A stretch of DNA of 64,000 bases from Oceanobacillus kimchii X50 (GTDB lineage Bacteria; Bacillota; Bacilli; Bacillales; Amphibacillaceae): positions 2,275,458-2,339,457 of the forward strand of contig NZ_CM001792.1 in the NCBI RefSeq assembly GCF_000340475.1, in the 5' to 3' direction. The notes beneath the pieces were generated by a model. It saw only the letters and a list, made by a program, of their open reading frames with translations. It had not been told where the DNA came from and made no database searches. Shown here piece after piece: positions 9,296 to 18,412 of the stretch (position 1 is its first letter; each line of letters opens with the position of its first letter). The position numbers and the translations under genes were made by a program.

Positions 9296-9341
9296 TTTAT
9301 AAGATTCATGCAACAAGAGCATCGAAAGGAGATTCATAAAT

Positions 9342-11294
9342 ATGAATATATTAGAAAGATTTGCCATTCCTCCGCATGACGATCCGATGCTTTATGCATC
9401 CCTGGTTGCCATTGCACTTGTTTCTATAGCAGTTGTTGTAGGTATTACCTACTTCAAGAAATGGGGATATCTTTGGAACGAATGGTTGACTACCGTTGAC
9501 CATAAACGTATAGGAATTATGTATATAATTTCAGCACTTCTAATGCTTTTCCGTGGTGGTGCTGATGGAGTTATGATGCGTCTACAAACTTCAGTTCCTG
9601 ATAACAGTTTCTTAGATGCACAACACTATAATGAAATATTTACTACCCATGGTGTGGTTATGATTTTCTTCATGGCCATGGCATTTATTATTGGTTTAAT
9701 GAACTATGTTATTCCATTGCAAATTGGTGCGCGAGATGTTGCATTCCCTCGCTTAAACGCACTAAGTTTCTGGCTATACTTTGCTGGTGCAATGTTATTC
9801 AATATTTCCTTCGTAGTCGGAGGATCACCTGATGCTGGATGGACAAATTATTATCCACTAGCAGGACCAGAGTTTAGTGAACATGTTGGTGTTAACTACT
9901 ACAACTGGGCATTACAGATATCTGGTATCGGTACACTGATGACTGGTATTAACTTTGTAGTCACGATTATAAAAATGCGTGCACCAGGTATGAAATTGAT
10001 GAAAATGCCAATGTTCACTTGGTCTGCATTAATTACAAATATAATTATTGTATTTGCATTCCCTGTTTTAACAATTGCCCTATTAATGGGTACTCTTGAC
10101 CGTCAGTTCTTTACGAATTTCTTTACAACATCTGATGGCGGTATGGATATGATGTGGGCAAACCTATTCTGGATATGGGGACACCCAGAAGTATATATTT
10201 TGATATTACCGGCATTTGGTATTTACAGTCAGATTATCTCGACATTCTCTCAAAGAAACTTATATGGTTATAAATCGATGGTAGCTTCCATGGTTATTAT
10301 CTCACTATTATCCTTTGTTGTTTGGGTTCACCATTTCTTTACAATGGGTCAAGGTGCACTTACAAATAGTATCTTCTCCATTACAACGATGGCGATAGCA
10401 GTTCCAACCGGAATTAAGATATTTAACTGGCTACTGACCATGTGGAAAGGTAAAATTCGATTTACCACACCAATGCTTTATTCCATCGCATTTATTCCTT
10501 TATTCACGATTGGTGGAGTAACTGGTGTAATGCTCTCGATCGCAAGTGCTGATTATCAATATCACAATACGATGTTCTTAGTTGCTCACTTCCATAATGT
10601 AATTATTCCTGGTGTAGTATTTGCGATGATTGCAGGATTAATTTATTACTGGCCAAAAATGTTTGGTTTCTTACTAAACGAAAGAATTGGTAAATGGGCA
10701 TTCTGGAATATCGTTATCGGTTTCTGTCTATCCTTTTTCCCAATGTACATCACAGGATTAGACGGGCAAGCAAGACGTATGTACACTTATTCGGAAGCTT
10801 CTGGTTTCGGTCCATTAAACTTACTATCGTTTGGTGGAGTAGCATTATTAACCCTAGGATTTATCCTTCTGGTATTCAATATTTACTATAGTTTCCGTCA
10901 TGCACCAAGAAATGTTGGAGATGATCCATGGAACGCTCGCTCTTTAGAATGGGCTACGCATAATCCAGTTCCAGAGTATAATTTTGCTGTTACACCAACT
11001 GTAGATTCAGAAGAAGCATTTTGGGATTACAAGAAAAACGGATATCAGTTGTTTAAAGAACCAATTAGTGACATCCATATGCCAAATAACAGTGGTTGGT
11101 CCATTATATTAGCAGGTTTCTTCTTTATCTTTGGTTTCTTCTTTGTATTCCATGTGTGGGCCGGAGTTATTGTAGGAGCAATAGGAATACTAGGCTGTCT
11201 ACTATACCGTACATTTGAAAAAGATGATGGTCACCATATCCATAAAGAAGAAATTATTGAGACTGAAAAGAAATTTGGAGGTGACAAGAAATGA
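9342..11294 (+). CDS. qoxB: Quinol oxidase subunit I
   Basis: 650 aa haem-copper oxidase catalytic subunit with about 14-15 membrane helices. Haem and copper ligands are visible: the His in FTTHGVVM (low-spin haem), WGHPEVY (CuB His cross-linked to Tyr), WVHHFFTMG (two CuB His) and VAHFHNVIIPG (high- and low-spin haem His). TVDHKRIG near residue 51 is the usual opening motif. The enzyme oxidises menaquinol, reduces O2 to water and pumps protons. It overlaps qoxC by 4 bases (ATGA), so the genes are translationally coupled. Confidence 0.97.
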   Translation: MNILERFAIPPHDDPMLYASLVAIALVSIAVVVGITYFKKWGYLWNEWLTTVDHKRIGIMYIISALLMLFRGGADGVMMRLQTSVPDNSFLDAQHYNEIFTTHGVVMIFFMAMAFIIGLMNYVIPLQIGARDVAFPRLNALSFWLYFAGAMLFNISFVVGGSPDAGWTNYYPLAGPEFSEHVGVNYYNWALQISGIGTLMTGINFVVTIIKMRAPGMKLMKMPMFTWSALITNIIIVFAFPVLTIALLMGTLDRQFFTNFFTTSDGGMDMMWANLFWIWGHPEVYILILPAFGIYSQIISTFSQRNLYGYKSMVASMVIISLLSFVVWVHHFFTMGQGALTNSIFSITTMAIAVPTGIKIFNWLLTMWKGKIRFTTPMLYSIAFIPLFTIGGVTGVMLSIASADYQYHNTMFLVAHFHNVIIPGVVFAMIAGLIYYWPKMFGFLLNERIGKWAFWNIVIGFCLSFFPMYITGLDGQARRMYTYSEASGFGPLNLLSFGGVALLTLGFILLVFNIYYSFRHAPRNVGDDPWNARSLEWATHNPVPEYNFAVTPTVDSEEAFWDYKKNGYQLFKEPISDIHMPNNSGWSIILAGFFFIFGFFFVFHVWAGVIVGAIGILGCLLYRTFEKDDGHHIHKEEIIETEKKFGGDKK

Positions 11295-11887
11295 AAATAG
11301 ATTCTAATCAACCTCTTGAGTACAGTACCGAACAAAATAAGATGAATATCCTTGGTTTTTGGATATTCTTAGGTGCAGAGATCATGTTATTTGCTACACT
11401 GTTTACAAGCTACTTTATTTATGAAGGTCGTGTCGGTTCCGGTCCAGGCGCAGCAGAAATCTTCGAAATTGGACCTGTCATCATTAATACAATGATCTTA
11501 TTAACGAGTAGTTTTACAATTGGTTTAGCAATACATGCAATGCGAATCCAACGTACTAAAGCAATGATCGGTTTTCTGATTGTTACACTTGCACTTGGTG
11601 CAGCGTTTGTCAGTGTTGAAATTTATGAGTTTATTCATTTCTATCACTTAAACGCAACACTACAAACAAGTGGTTTCACTGCAACATTATTTACTACCCT
11701 AGCAACACACGGAGCGCACGTTACATTTGGTCTATTCTGGGGAATAATGATTATTATTCAATTAGTAAAGCACGGCTTAACTGCTCAAACAGCGAATAAA
11801 TCATTTATATTCTCATTATATTGGCATTTCCTTGATGTAATGTGGATCTTCATCTTTAGCTTTGTGTACTTGAAAGGAATGATGTAA
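11291..11887 (+). CDS. qoxC: Quinol oxidase subunit III
   Basis: 198 aa with five membrane helices, the cytochrome c oxidase subunit III family. The family segments NILGFWIFLGAEIMLFA, a conserved Glu in FVSVEIYEF, THGAHVTFGLFWG and YWHFLDVMWIFIF are present. The subunit helps stabilise subunit I and proton entry. Its ribosome binding site GGAGGTGAC lies inside the end of qoxB, and its ATG overlaps the qoxB TGA. Confidence 0.96.
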   Translation: MKIDSNQPLEYSTEQNKMNILGFWIFLGAEIMLFATLFTSYFIYEGRVGSGPGAAEIFEIGPVIINTMILLTSSFTIGLAIHAMRIQRTKAMIGFLIVTLALGAAFVSVEIYEFIHFYHLNATLQTSGFTATLFTTLATHGAHVTFGLFWGIMIIIQLVKHGLTAQTANKSFIFSLYWHFLDVMWIFIFSFVYLKGMM

Positions 11888-11888
11888 C

Positions 11889-12173
11889 ATGAAAGAATTA
11901 TTCCCTATGAAGCAGGTTAACGGATTTATCTTTTCCCTGCTCCTCACAGTGATTGCGCTGAGCGTCTACTTTTTAGACATGTCCTTTGCAATGGGCTTAA
12001 CAATTCTTATTGTTACAGCATTCATTCAAGCTGGAGTACAACTGATTGTATTTATGCACGCAGGAGAAAGTGAAGATAAAGGTACAATATATACAAGTAT
12101 TTATTACGGTGCATTGATTGCATTGCTCACCGTATTCGGATCATTACTCGCAATGGTTTGGGGATATATGTAG
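11889..12173 (+). CDS. qoxD: Quinol oxidase subunit IV
   Basis: 94 aa with three membrane helices, matching the small subunit IV of bacterial haem-copper quinol oxidases (segments KQVNGFIFSLLLTVIAL and QLIVFMHAGESED). It starts 1 base after the qoxC stop and is the last gene of the operon. The exact role in the complex is assembly or stability rather than catalysis, by family knowledge. Confidence 0.94.
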   Translation: MKELFPMKQVNGFIFSLLLTVIALSVYFLDMSFAMGLTILIVTAFIQAGVQLIVFMHAGESEDKGTIYTSIYYGALIALLTVFGSLLAMVWGYM

Positions 12174-12177
12174 ATTC

Positions 12178-12213
12178 GAAAAAGCCAAAGGCACTTTTGC
12201 CTTTGGCTTTTTT
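12178..12213 (+). terminator. Terminator of qoxABCD
   Basis: A stem of about 13 bp (AAAGCCAAAGGCA / TGCCTTTGGCTTT) is followed by a T-run. It starts about 8 bases after qoxD. The A-run on the other side makes it usable by the convergent gene at 12226 as well. Confidence 0.9.
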
Positions 12214-12225
12214 ATATGCCTATCT

Positions 12226-12459
12226 TTAATATAAATTTGTTCGTTGTTCTTTCTCGCTAACAAAAGATTCCTCTGTTGCTACTAAGAAAACACCCATAAT
12301 AAAGATGAAAGTTGCGCCCATTACCAACCCTATACCAATAGCAGTCACCGCGGTTAAATCGCTTACAAAATATCCATAAATAAATAGTAGAGATCCTATT
12401 GTAATTAGCGTCCCACAAATAATTGATACATATTTCAGTAATTTTTGATTGATATCCAT
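12226..12459 (-). CDS. Small membrane protein of unknown function
   Basis: 77 aa with two clear membrane segments (about 9-31 and 38-62) separated by a short loop, and a charged tail (EESFVSEKEQRTNLY). I do not recognise the family. The start at 12459 has GGGG 10 bases upstream. An overlapping reading frame starting at 12469 lacks a usable ribosome binding site and is rejected. It converges on qoxABCD and sits alone, so context gives no clear function, although proximity to the terminal oxidase is notable. Confidence 0.6.
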   Translation of the reverse strand: MDINQKLLKYVSIICGTLITIGSLLFIYGYFVSDLTAVTAIGIGLVMGATFIFIMGVFLVATEESFVSEKEQRTNLY

Positions 12460-12661
12460 GAAACTTCATCCCCTTTGTTTACATTATGCTGCATGTTCAA
12501 AAAGTTGTCAATAAGTAAGTTACAATTTTATGAACTAATATATTTAAACTTGACATCAGGACTTTTGGTTTATTTATCTGCATTTCGCAGGTTATTCGTA
12601 GCAATTTTTGTATTAACAATTTATACTAAATTTGTATTTTAATTCTTATAGGAGGTTTCAT

Positions 12662-13390
12662 ATGCGTAACAAATTATTCACTGCACTATTTATTATGATT
12701 CTTAGTTTCACTATTATTCCAACGGTTGCATTTGCAATTGAAGCAGATGATCCAGAATTCGAAGCATTTCTCGTAGAAATTGATTGGGATAAGGAAGATT
12801 ATATTGAGTACTTAGATAGTAAGTTTTATTCCATTGATGATTTTCCTAACAACGACTACTTAGGTATTCCCGTAACTGAAAAAACGTTAGAAGAAATTTA
12901 TAACACCTATGATATTACTCATGAAGAGTTAAATGAAAAATTAAGAGAGACAGGACAACTATTTGAAGATGAAGATGTGTTTGATTCAACTTGGTTTTTA
13001 TTCATTGAAGATGTAGCATTTGCTTTAGATCAAGGAGTAGAGAATTCTGATGAAATACCGGATTGGGACGAGGAAATTACTGAAGAAAATATTCAAGGTC
13101 TACTAGAGTTTTATGATTTCAGTTCATCTGAAGAATTAGAAGAGTACTTGAAGAGTATGGGCGATTCTATCGAAAACTACGAGACTATTTGGGATCTCGA
13201 ATTAGCAGTTGACGCTTATATGGGTGGTCAAGATGTTACTTCTGATTTAACAGATGATTTTTCTGGAGATTTCGGTAGTGGAATGAATATGAGTATATGG
13301 GATACGGAGAGTATATTCCCTACTACAGATCCGCATCTTAACGTATTTATCGGTCTTACTCCAATTGCATTCCAAGCAATCTTTTTTTAG
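12662..13390 (+). CDS. Secreted acidic surface-type protein
   Basis: 242 aa. A signal peptide ends at about residue 25 (TVAFA then IEADD). The mature protein is very acidic and contains repeats of about 20-25 residues that alternate an aromatic turn with E-E-L-E-E-Y-L or E-E-L-N-E-K-L helices. This resembles the 'processed acidic surface protein' family of Bacilli, which normally ends in an LPxTA sorting signal. Here the end is S-I-F-P-T-T-D followed by a hydrophobic stretch and a stop directly after a T7 run, without the usual positive tail. The start at 12662 follows AGGAGG; the upstream ATG at 12632 has none. The family call is from pattern memory. Confidence 0.6.
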   Translation: MRNKLFTALFIMILSFTIIPTVAFAIEADDPEFEAFLVEIDWDKEDYIEYLDSKFYSIDDFPNNDYLGIPVTEKTLEEIYNTYDITHEELNEKLRETGQLFEDEDVFDSTWFLFIEDVAFALDQGVENSDEIPDWDEEITEENIQGLLEFYDFSSSEELEEYLKSMGDSIENYETIWDLELAVDAYMGGQDVTSDLTDDFSGDFGSGMNMSIWDTESIFPTTDPHLNVFIGLTPIAFQAIFF

Positions 13391-13433
13391 TATAAGATGA
13401 ACTAGGTATTTACGTTTACACTCACAAAAGAGA

Positions 13434-13505
13434 GGTTAGACAATAAAGCATTAATCAAAAGCACCAATTTTGAACTAATCTTTTTATTTGTCTAACCCGT
13501 TTTTA
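13434..13505. terminator. Long imperfect inverted repeat, probable bidirectional terminator
   Basis: GGTTAGACAA at 13434-13443 pairs with TTGTCTAACC at 13488-13497, and the inner arms continue to pair imperfectly over about 20 more bases. It lies between convergent genes, with TTTTTATT on the right. It could end transcription from both sides. Confidence 0.55.
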
Positions 13506-13511
13506 TTAAAT

Positions 13512-14237
13512 TTATGATTTACTCATCCAATTAAACAAGTAATCCGTCTCATATAAATCATTTGGGTATGTTATCTTACCTGTATTCCCATCCTCGTATG
13601 CCCACTGAAGAAATTCATTTAATGCTGATATATATGGTTCATAAAGAAATTCAAAACTAACGGTTTCTTTTGGAAGTAGATTTTCTTTACATAATAGTGG
13701 GTCAGAATAACTCATATATGTTCTACACGGAATTGGACGTACTTCGTATGCCATACATTGGTTTGTTTCCGTATCCAGCAGTACACAAGGAAGTTGTAAT
13801 TTTTTATAAGCTTCCTTCACCTCACCAATTTCCTCATCCGTATTATCAGGAACCTGCTCAAGTATATGCTTATATTTAATAAAGTATTGTTCAATGTGAT
13901 TATATAGCTTTTCTTTCCGTTCAGAATCAAAATTATTGATAGTCATCTGCAGTAATTTTGATTCTAATTTCGTTATAATAATTGGAAAATAACAACAGAA
14001 AGCACATCCCATTTGGCATGTCGCTTCCAAAGACACTTTGTCTTCCATTGTAGTAATTTCATTTGATACAACTTTTAATAAACTCTGGAATACCCCTTGT
14101 AACTTATCATTTATTGTCTTCTCAGTTCCATCCCAATCTTCAATCACACCATAAAATAATTCTTCATTTATCTGATAAGTTTCACTTATTTCATCACATT
14201 TTTTCCTTACTTCATCATAACTCAAATCTTTTAGCAT
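13512..14237 (-). CDS. YkgJ-family cysteine cluster protein
   Basis: 241 aa. The cluster is CQMGCAFCCYFP (about residues 73-84), a later Cys in P-C-V-L-L-D, and Y-E-V-R-P-I-P-C-R-T-Y plus L-L-C-K-E. Families with this arrangement (YkgJ/UPF0153) bind zinc or an iron-sulphur cluster; no reaction is established. The N-terminal 70 residues are helical. The start at 14237 follows AAGGAG; an overlapping ATG four bases upstream runs into a stop. The gene is monocistronic and converges on the acidic secreted protein. Confidence 0.8.
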   Translation of the reverse strand: MLKDLSYDEVRKKCDEISETYQINEELFYGVIEDWDGTEKTINDKLQGVFQSLLKVVSNEITTMEDKVSLEATCQMGCAFCCYFPIIITKLESKLLQMTINNFDSERKEKLYNHIEQYFIKYKHILEQVPDNTDEEIGEVKEAYKKLQLPCVLLDTETNQCMAYEVRPIPCRTYMSYSDPLLCKENLLPKETVSFEFLYEPYISALNEFLQWAYEDGNTGKITYPNDLYETDYLFNWMSKS

Positions 14238-14314
14238 TTCATTCTATCTCCTTATATCTGTCTCCATTCTATTGTTACGTATTACCTAAAAAAAGTAAAT
14301 CAATTTATGAACAA

Positions 14315-14364
14315 AACAATACCGCAAGAAATCAATGTACATGGTATCGATTTCTTGCGGTATA
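14315..14364 (-). terminator. Terminator of the app operon
   Basis: ACCGCAAGAAATC at 14321-14333 pairs with GATTTCTTGCGGT at 14349-14361, an almost perfect 13-16 bp stem. On the minus strand it is followed by ATTGTTTTGTT, a modest T-rich tail. Confidence 0.8.
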
Positions 14365-14368
14365 CGTA

Positions 14369-15292
14369 TTAACGTTGATTACTTTTTGGATCAAAAGCAT
14401 CTCTTAAACCGTCTCCAATAAAATTAATAGTTAGTACGGTAATAAAAATCGCAAGTCCTGGTGGTATCCAAGCTTCCGGATGGTTACGTAAAATCCTAAT
14501 ATTTTGCGCTTCGGATATCATATTCCCCCAGGTTGGTGTTGGTTGCGGGATTCCAAACCCTATAAAACTTAGTCCGGATTCTATGATAATGTAAGATGCC
14601 ATCATAAGCGTGGCATTTACGACAATTGGTCCTATTGCATTCGGAATAAAATGTTTAAAAATGATTCGAAAATCATTTGCTCCAATAGCATGTGCACTCA
14701 ATACAAATTCTTGTTCACGTAAAGATAAATATGACCCCCGAATAATCCTTGTTAAACTTGGCCATGACGTTAAAGCAATTGTTGTAACAAATAAACCAAT
14801 TGTTACATTATCAATTACCGCCATTATCGTAAGTACTAATACTAGAAATGGCAACATTAACATAATATCTGCTCCACGCATAATAACACTATCGACTTTA
14901 CCACCATAGTAACCAGCTAGCGAACCTAATACAACACCAATTACTAATGTAAAGAACATTGCACTAAACCCAACGACTAAAGAGATTCGTCCTCCGTATA
15001 ACAGACGAGAAAAATTATCTTGTCCAACTCCATTCGTTCCTAAAATATGTTCTTCACTCGGACCTTGCTCGATTTTTAAAAGATTCGTTTTTTCCGGATC
15101 AAGATCCGTAAATAATGGAGCAAATATACAGATTAAAATAATTAATAGTAATATAATTAGACTAATTACAGCGAGTTTGTTTTTAAAAAATCTACTTAAT
15201 CCTATTTGAAAAGGACTTTTACTTTTTTGGTTTTTGGATAATATACCTTCTTCAGGAATATTAGGCACTGGTTCTTGCGGCATGGATTGCAT
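14369..15292 (-). CDS. appC: Oligopeptide ABC transporter permease AppC-like
   Basis: 307 aa inner-membrane permease with the N-terminal OppC extension, six membrane helices and the EAA-type loop SAHAIGANDFRIIFKHFIPN that docks the ATPase. It ends with GDGLRDAFDPK, typical of OppC/DppC. It is the last gene of a D-F-A-B-C operon, the order I recall for B. subtilis app. ATG at 15292 has GAGGTG about 8 bases upstream; the in-frame GTG at 15298 is too close to it. Confidence 0.9.
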   Translation of the reverse strand: MQSMPQEPVPNIPEEGILSKNQKSKSPFQIGLSRFFKNKLAVISLIILLLIILICIFAPLFTDLDPEKTNLLKIEQGPSEEHILGTNGVGQDNFSRLLYGGRISLVVGFSAMFFTLVIGVVLGSLAGYYGGKVDSVIMRGADIMLMLPFLVLVLTIMAVIDNVTIGLFVTTIALTSWPSLTRIIRGSYLSLREQEFVLSAHAIGANDFRIIFKHFIPNAIGPIVVNATLMMASYIIIESGLSFIGFGIPQPTPTWGNMISEAQNIRILRNHPEAWIPPGLAIFITVLTINFIGDGLRDAFDPKSNQR

Positions 15293-15303
15293 TTTCACTC
15301 ACC

Positions 15304-16272
15304 TCAATCATAACGAATTCTAGGATCAATAACACTATACAAGATATCAGCAACTAAATTTCCAACTAAGACGAGAACACCCAAAATCATTGCAATTGCC
15401 ATTACAACCGGATAATCACGATTGGTAACAGAGCTAAGAAATAGAGTTCCTAGTCCTGGGTATTGAAAGACTTGTTCCGTAATTACTGCACCACCAAGCA
15501 AAATTCCAATTTCAAATCCCATTAAAGTCACAATCGGTAATAATGCATTTCGTAGGGTATGTTTATAAAGAACATTTCTCTCTGACATTCCTTTTGCTCG
15601 TGCAGTGCGAATATAATCACTACCTAAAACGCCCAGTACCTCAGATCGCATATATCTCATGTATGTTGCTGTACCAGCTAATCCTAGTGTTATTCCCGGA
15701 AGAATCATATGATGAATTCGATCAACGAAACCACTGAATCCTGATGCTCCTGGAGATGATAGTGTCCCTTGAGCAGGGAACCATCCTAAGTTAATAGATA
15801 AAAAGTAGATTGCCATTAAACCAAAAAAGAAGTTCGGTATGGCTAGTCCTAAAAATCCAAACCCTGTAGCAGCATAATCTACCAATGAATATGGTTTTCT
15901 AGCAGAATAAATGCCTATCGGTATAGATACAACTAATGTAATTAATAATGCAAACACACCTAAGTATACTGTATTCATTATCCTATCCTGAATTAATTCC
16001 ATTACAGAACGACCGTTAAACACAAGTGAGTTACCAAAATCTCCCTGAGCTACACCTGATATCCATCTACCATAACGAACCGGTATAGGGTCATTTAAGC
16101 CGAGTGCTTCTCTCTGCTTTTCGTACACTTCAGGATCTACTCTTGGATCTGCAAGTTGCTGTCCAGTCAGTGCGTCTCCAGGAGCTAATTGAGCAAGCGT
16201 AAAAACAATAATAGTTAGAGCTAAAAGCATCGGGAAAAATACTAATACTCTTCGTATAATATATTTCGTCAT
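15304..16272 (-). CDS. appB: Oligopeptide ABC transporter permease AppB-like
   Basis: 322 aa permease with six membrane helices. MTKYIIRRVLVFFPMLLALT opens the typical DppB/OppB N-terminus. The coupling loop is TARAKGMSERNVLYKHTLRN, and the protein ends D-I-L-Y-S-V-I-D-P-R-I-R-Y, the usual family end. It pairs with AppC to form the channel. GGTGGG precedes the ATG. The gap to appC is 11 bases. In contrast, the gap to the upstream appA is 247 bases and holds a hairpin. Confidence 0.92.
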   Translation of the reverse strand: MTKYIIRRVLVFFPMLLALTIIVFTLAQLAPGDALTGQQLADPRVDPEVYEKQREALGLNDPIPVRYGRWISGVAQGDFGNSLVFNGRSVMELIQDRIMNTVYLGVFALLITLVVSIPIGIYSARKPYSLVDYAATGFGFLGLAIPNFFFGLMAIYFLSINLGWFPAQGTLSSPGASGFSGFVDRIHHMILPGITLGLAGTATYMRYMRSEVLGVLGSDYIRTARAKGMSERNVLYKHTLRNALLPIVTLMGFEIGILLGGAVITEQVFQYPGLGTLFLSSVTNRDYPVVMAIAMILGVLVLVGNLVADILYSVIDPRIRYD

Positions 16273-16469
16273 GTCATTCCCACCTTAATGTTTTTTCCTA
16301 GGAACATATATGTAAGTCCTTGTTGGTATGAACTATGCTCTTTAGTAATGGGATTCGATTTTTCTACCACCTCTACACAGTGCAAATAAAGAAACGACAG
16401 AAAAGAGCAAATGTTGAATTGGAATATCTCGCTATCACTCAACTCGAATCTTCTAGTTCCTTAAGAGCA

Positions 16470-16508
16470 AAATAGAAAGGAGCATACGGCCACAAACGCA
16501 CGCTCCTA
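16470..16508 (-). terminator. Intercistronic hairpin between appA and appB
   Basis: AGGAGC (16478-16483) pairs with GCTCCT (16502-16507) with further inner pairing, then TTTCTATTTT on the minus strand. It is a likely partial terminator or mRNA stabiliser that lets the binding protein be made in excess over the permeases. The rest of the 247-bp gap shows no gene. Confidence 0.6.
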
Positions 16509-16519
16509 TACATATACTA

Positions 16520-18319
16520 TTACTCAGAAACCCACCATAGGTGTGGATCATTTATAAATCCATATGGCATTGGATCTATTCCATTTAGGCGTTTATTATG
16601 GCCGTAAATTTTATTTTGCGCGTAAAGTAATAGCGCTGGAAGTTCATCTGAAAATAAACCTTGCCATTCACTGTACTTTTCCTCACGAAAGCTTTGTTCA
16701 AAAGCATCAGGTGGTGTTAATGCATCAGCAATCAATTGATCCGATTCTTCATTATTCCAACGACCATAGTTATAAGGGTCTACACTTCTCCATAATCCAG
16801 ATGGATCTGGGTCCCCACTTCCTAAACTCCAACCTAGTAAATATATATCCCAATCCGTATTATCATTCGTTAATTCTTCTACATATGCAGTCATTTCCTT
16901 CGGTTGACGTAGATCGATTTTAATTCCAGCCTCCTCTAAGAATTGCGCTAATATTGGAGCGGATTGTTCACGAAGCGCATTTCCGGTCGGATAATTAATG
17001 TTAACAATCCATTCTTCTCCATCCGGAGTCTCTCGGAATCCATCATCATTGGTATCAACGTATCCAGCTTCATCAAGCAATTCTGCTGCTTTTTCTGGAT
17101 TATATTCATATGCTGTAGTTGCCTCCTCATCATATGCCCAAAATTGTTGTGCAATTGGGGCGTTAATAACAGATCCATGCCCATGCAGTAAATTATCAAC
17201 AATAGCTTGACGATCAATTGCATATGCCATTGCTTGACGAACAAGTTTTTCTCCCACATCTTCATTTACTTTCCAATTAGCTGGATCGATCGTTCCACTT
17301 TCAACATCTGCGTCTGTTCTATGATTCATTTTAAAGCCCATTAATTGATAACCAAAATCAGTCTGTTCAATAACTTCTACATGTTCCATCCCATCTACAT
17401 CTTCAAAATCAGCTGCAGGAACACCATTTGGATCAGAGATAAAATCAATTTCTCCATTCTCTAAAAGTCCAAGCATAACCGACTGATCTACGATTCTCCA
17501 TACAATTTGATCTAGGTATGGTTCACCCTCCCAATAATCGGCATGCTTTTCTAGGATATATTGTTCTCGTTCAAGCATTTCAGTAAATTTAAATGGACCA
17601 GTTCCGATTACTTCACCAGCATTTAAAGTGGCTGGATGAGAAGGCATTTCCTCAATTGGTACATCTGCAAAAATATGTTCTGGTATAATTGAAAATGCTA
17701 CATCCTTCAAAATAGTTACATTTGGTTCTTCGAATTTAAAGGTAACCGTGTAATCATCTTCTGCAACAACACCCTCAAATTCATCTGTCTCTCCACTATT
17801 AAATGCTTCATAGCCTACTAGTTTCTCTACATATTCAGTACGTACACCACCTGCTTCGATATATCCAGGAGATGCAATCGATTTGTACGTAAAGACAACA
17901 TCATCTGCTGTGAATTCTTCACCATCATGCCACTTAACGCCTTCTTCTAAGTTTAGCGTGATTTCTGTGTTATCATCATTAATTTCCCAATCTTTAGCTA
18001 AGTTAGGTCCAAACACTAATTCTTTATCTTGACTCAATAAACCTTCATGCGTAAAGTCCAAGATATTTGCCTCATATGCTTCTTCATAGAAGATCGGATT
18101 AAAAACCCCAGCTGGTGCAGTATCCATTGCACCTGTAATTGTTCCGCCTGATTGCGGTTCACCAGTAGCCTCTTCTCCTCCATCATCAGTATCTTCTTCT
18201 GCAGAAGCAGGTTCCTCAGTATCACCTTCACCTTCATCATTACCTGAGCAAGCTACTGCAAATATAGAAACAAATAGAAATAGTACAGCAAGCATCAGTA
18301 TTCTTTTCCATTTTCCCAT
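16520..18319 (-). CDS. appA: Oligopeptide-binding lipoprotein AppA-like
   Basis: 599 aa extracytoplasmic substrate-binding protein (family 5). A lipoprotein signal peptide ends in the lipobox A-V-A-C (Cys24), followed by a long acidic, Glu/Asp-rich linker of about 45 residues and then the binding domains. Family features include V-K-W-H-D-G-E-E-F-T-A-D-D-V and the bound-peptide lobe near Y-L-L-G-W-S-L-G-S-G-D-P-D-P. The start at 18319 has AAAGGGGG 8 bases upstream, so the longer frame from 18367 is rejected. It lies between the ATPase genes and the permease genes. The peptide specificity cannot be read from the sequence. Confidence 0.9.
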   Translation of the reverse strand: MGKWKRILMLAVLFLFVSIFAVACSGNDEGEGDTEEPASAEEDTDDGGEEATGEPQSGGTITGAMDTAPAGVFNPIFYEEAYEANILDFTHEGLLSQDKELVFGPNLAKDWEINDDNTEITLNLEEGVKWHDGEEFTADDVVFTYKSIASPGYIEAGGVRTEYVEKLVGYEAFNSGETDEFEGVVAEDDYTVTFKFEEPNVTILKDVAFSIIPEHIFADVPIEEMPSHPATLNAGEVIGTGPFKFTEMLEREQYILEKHADYWEGEPYLDQIVWRIVDQSVMLGLLENGEIDFISDPNGVPAADFEDVDGMEHVEVIEQTDFGYQLMGFKMNHRTDADVESGTIDPANWKVNEDVGEKLVRQAMAYAIDRQAIVDNLLHGHGSVINAPIAQQFWAYDEEATTAYEYNPEKAAELLDEAGYVDTNDDGFRETPDGEEWIVNINYPTGNALREQSAPILAQFLEEAGIKIDLRQPKEMTAYVEELTNDNTDWDIYLLGWSLGSGDPDPSGLWRSVDPYNYGRWNNEESDQLIADALTPPDAFEQSFREEKYSEWQGLFSDELPALLLYAQNKIYGHNKRLNGIDPMPYGFINDPHLWWVSE

Positions 18320-18412
18320 TAATTTTCCCCCTTTAAGTATCTTTAATAGATTTACTAACTTAACCATTTGATAACAGAGACATCACCTCCTAATTATGTA
18401 CTCCACCTTCTT

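Noticed and set aside
12257-12469. 70-codon frame overlapping the small membrane protein
   Set aside because: Its ATG is too close to GGGG and its residues do not form a membrane pattern, unlike the 77-aa frame.
16948-17265. Overlapping frames in appA on both strands
   Set aside because: Shadow frames of a clear binding-protein gene; composition not protein-like.
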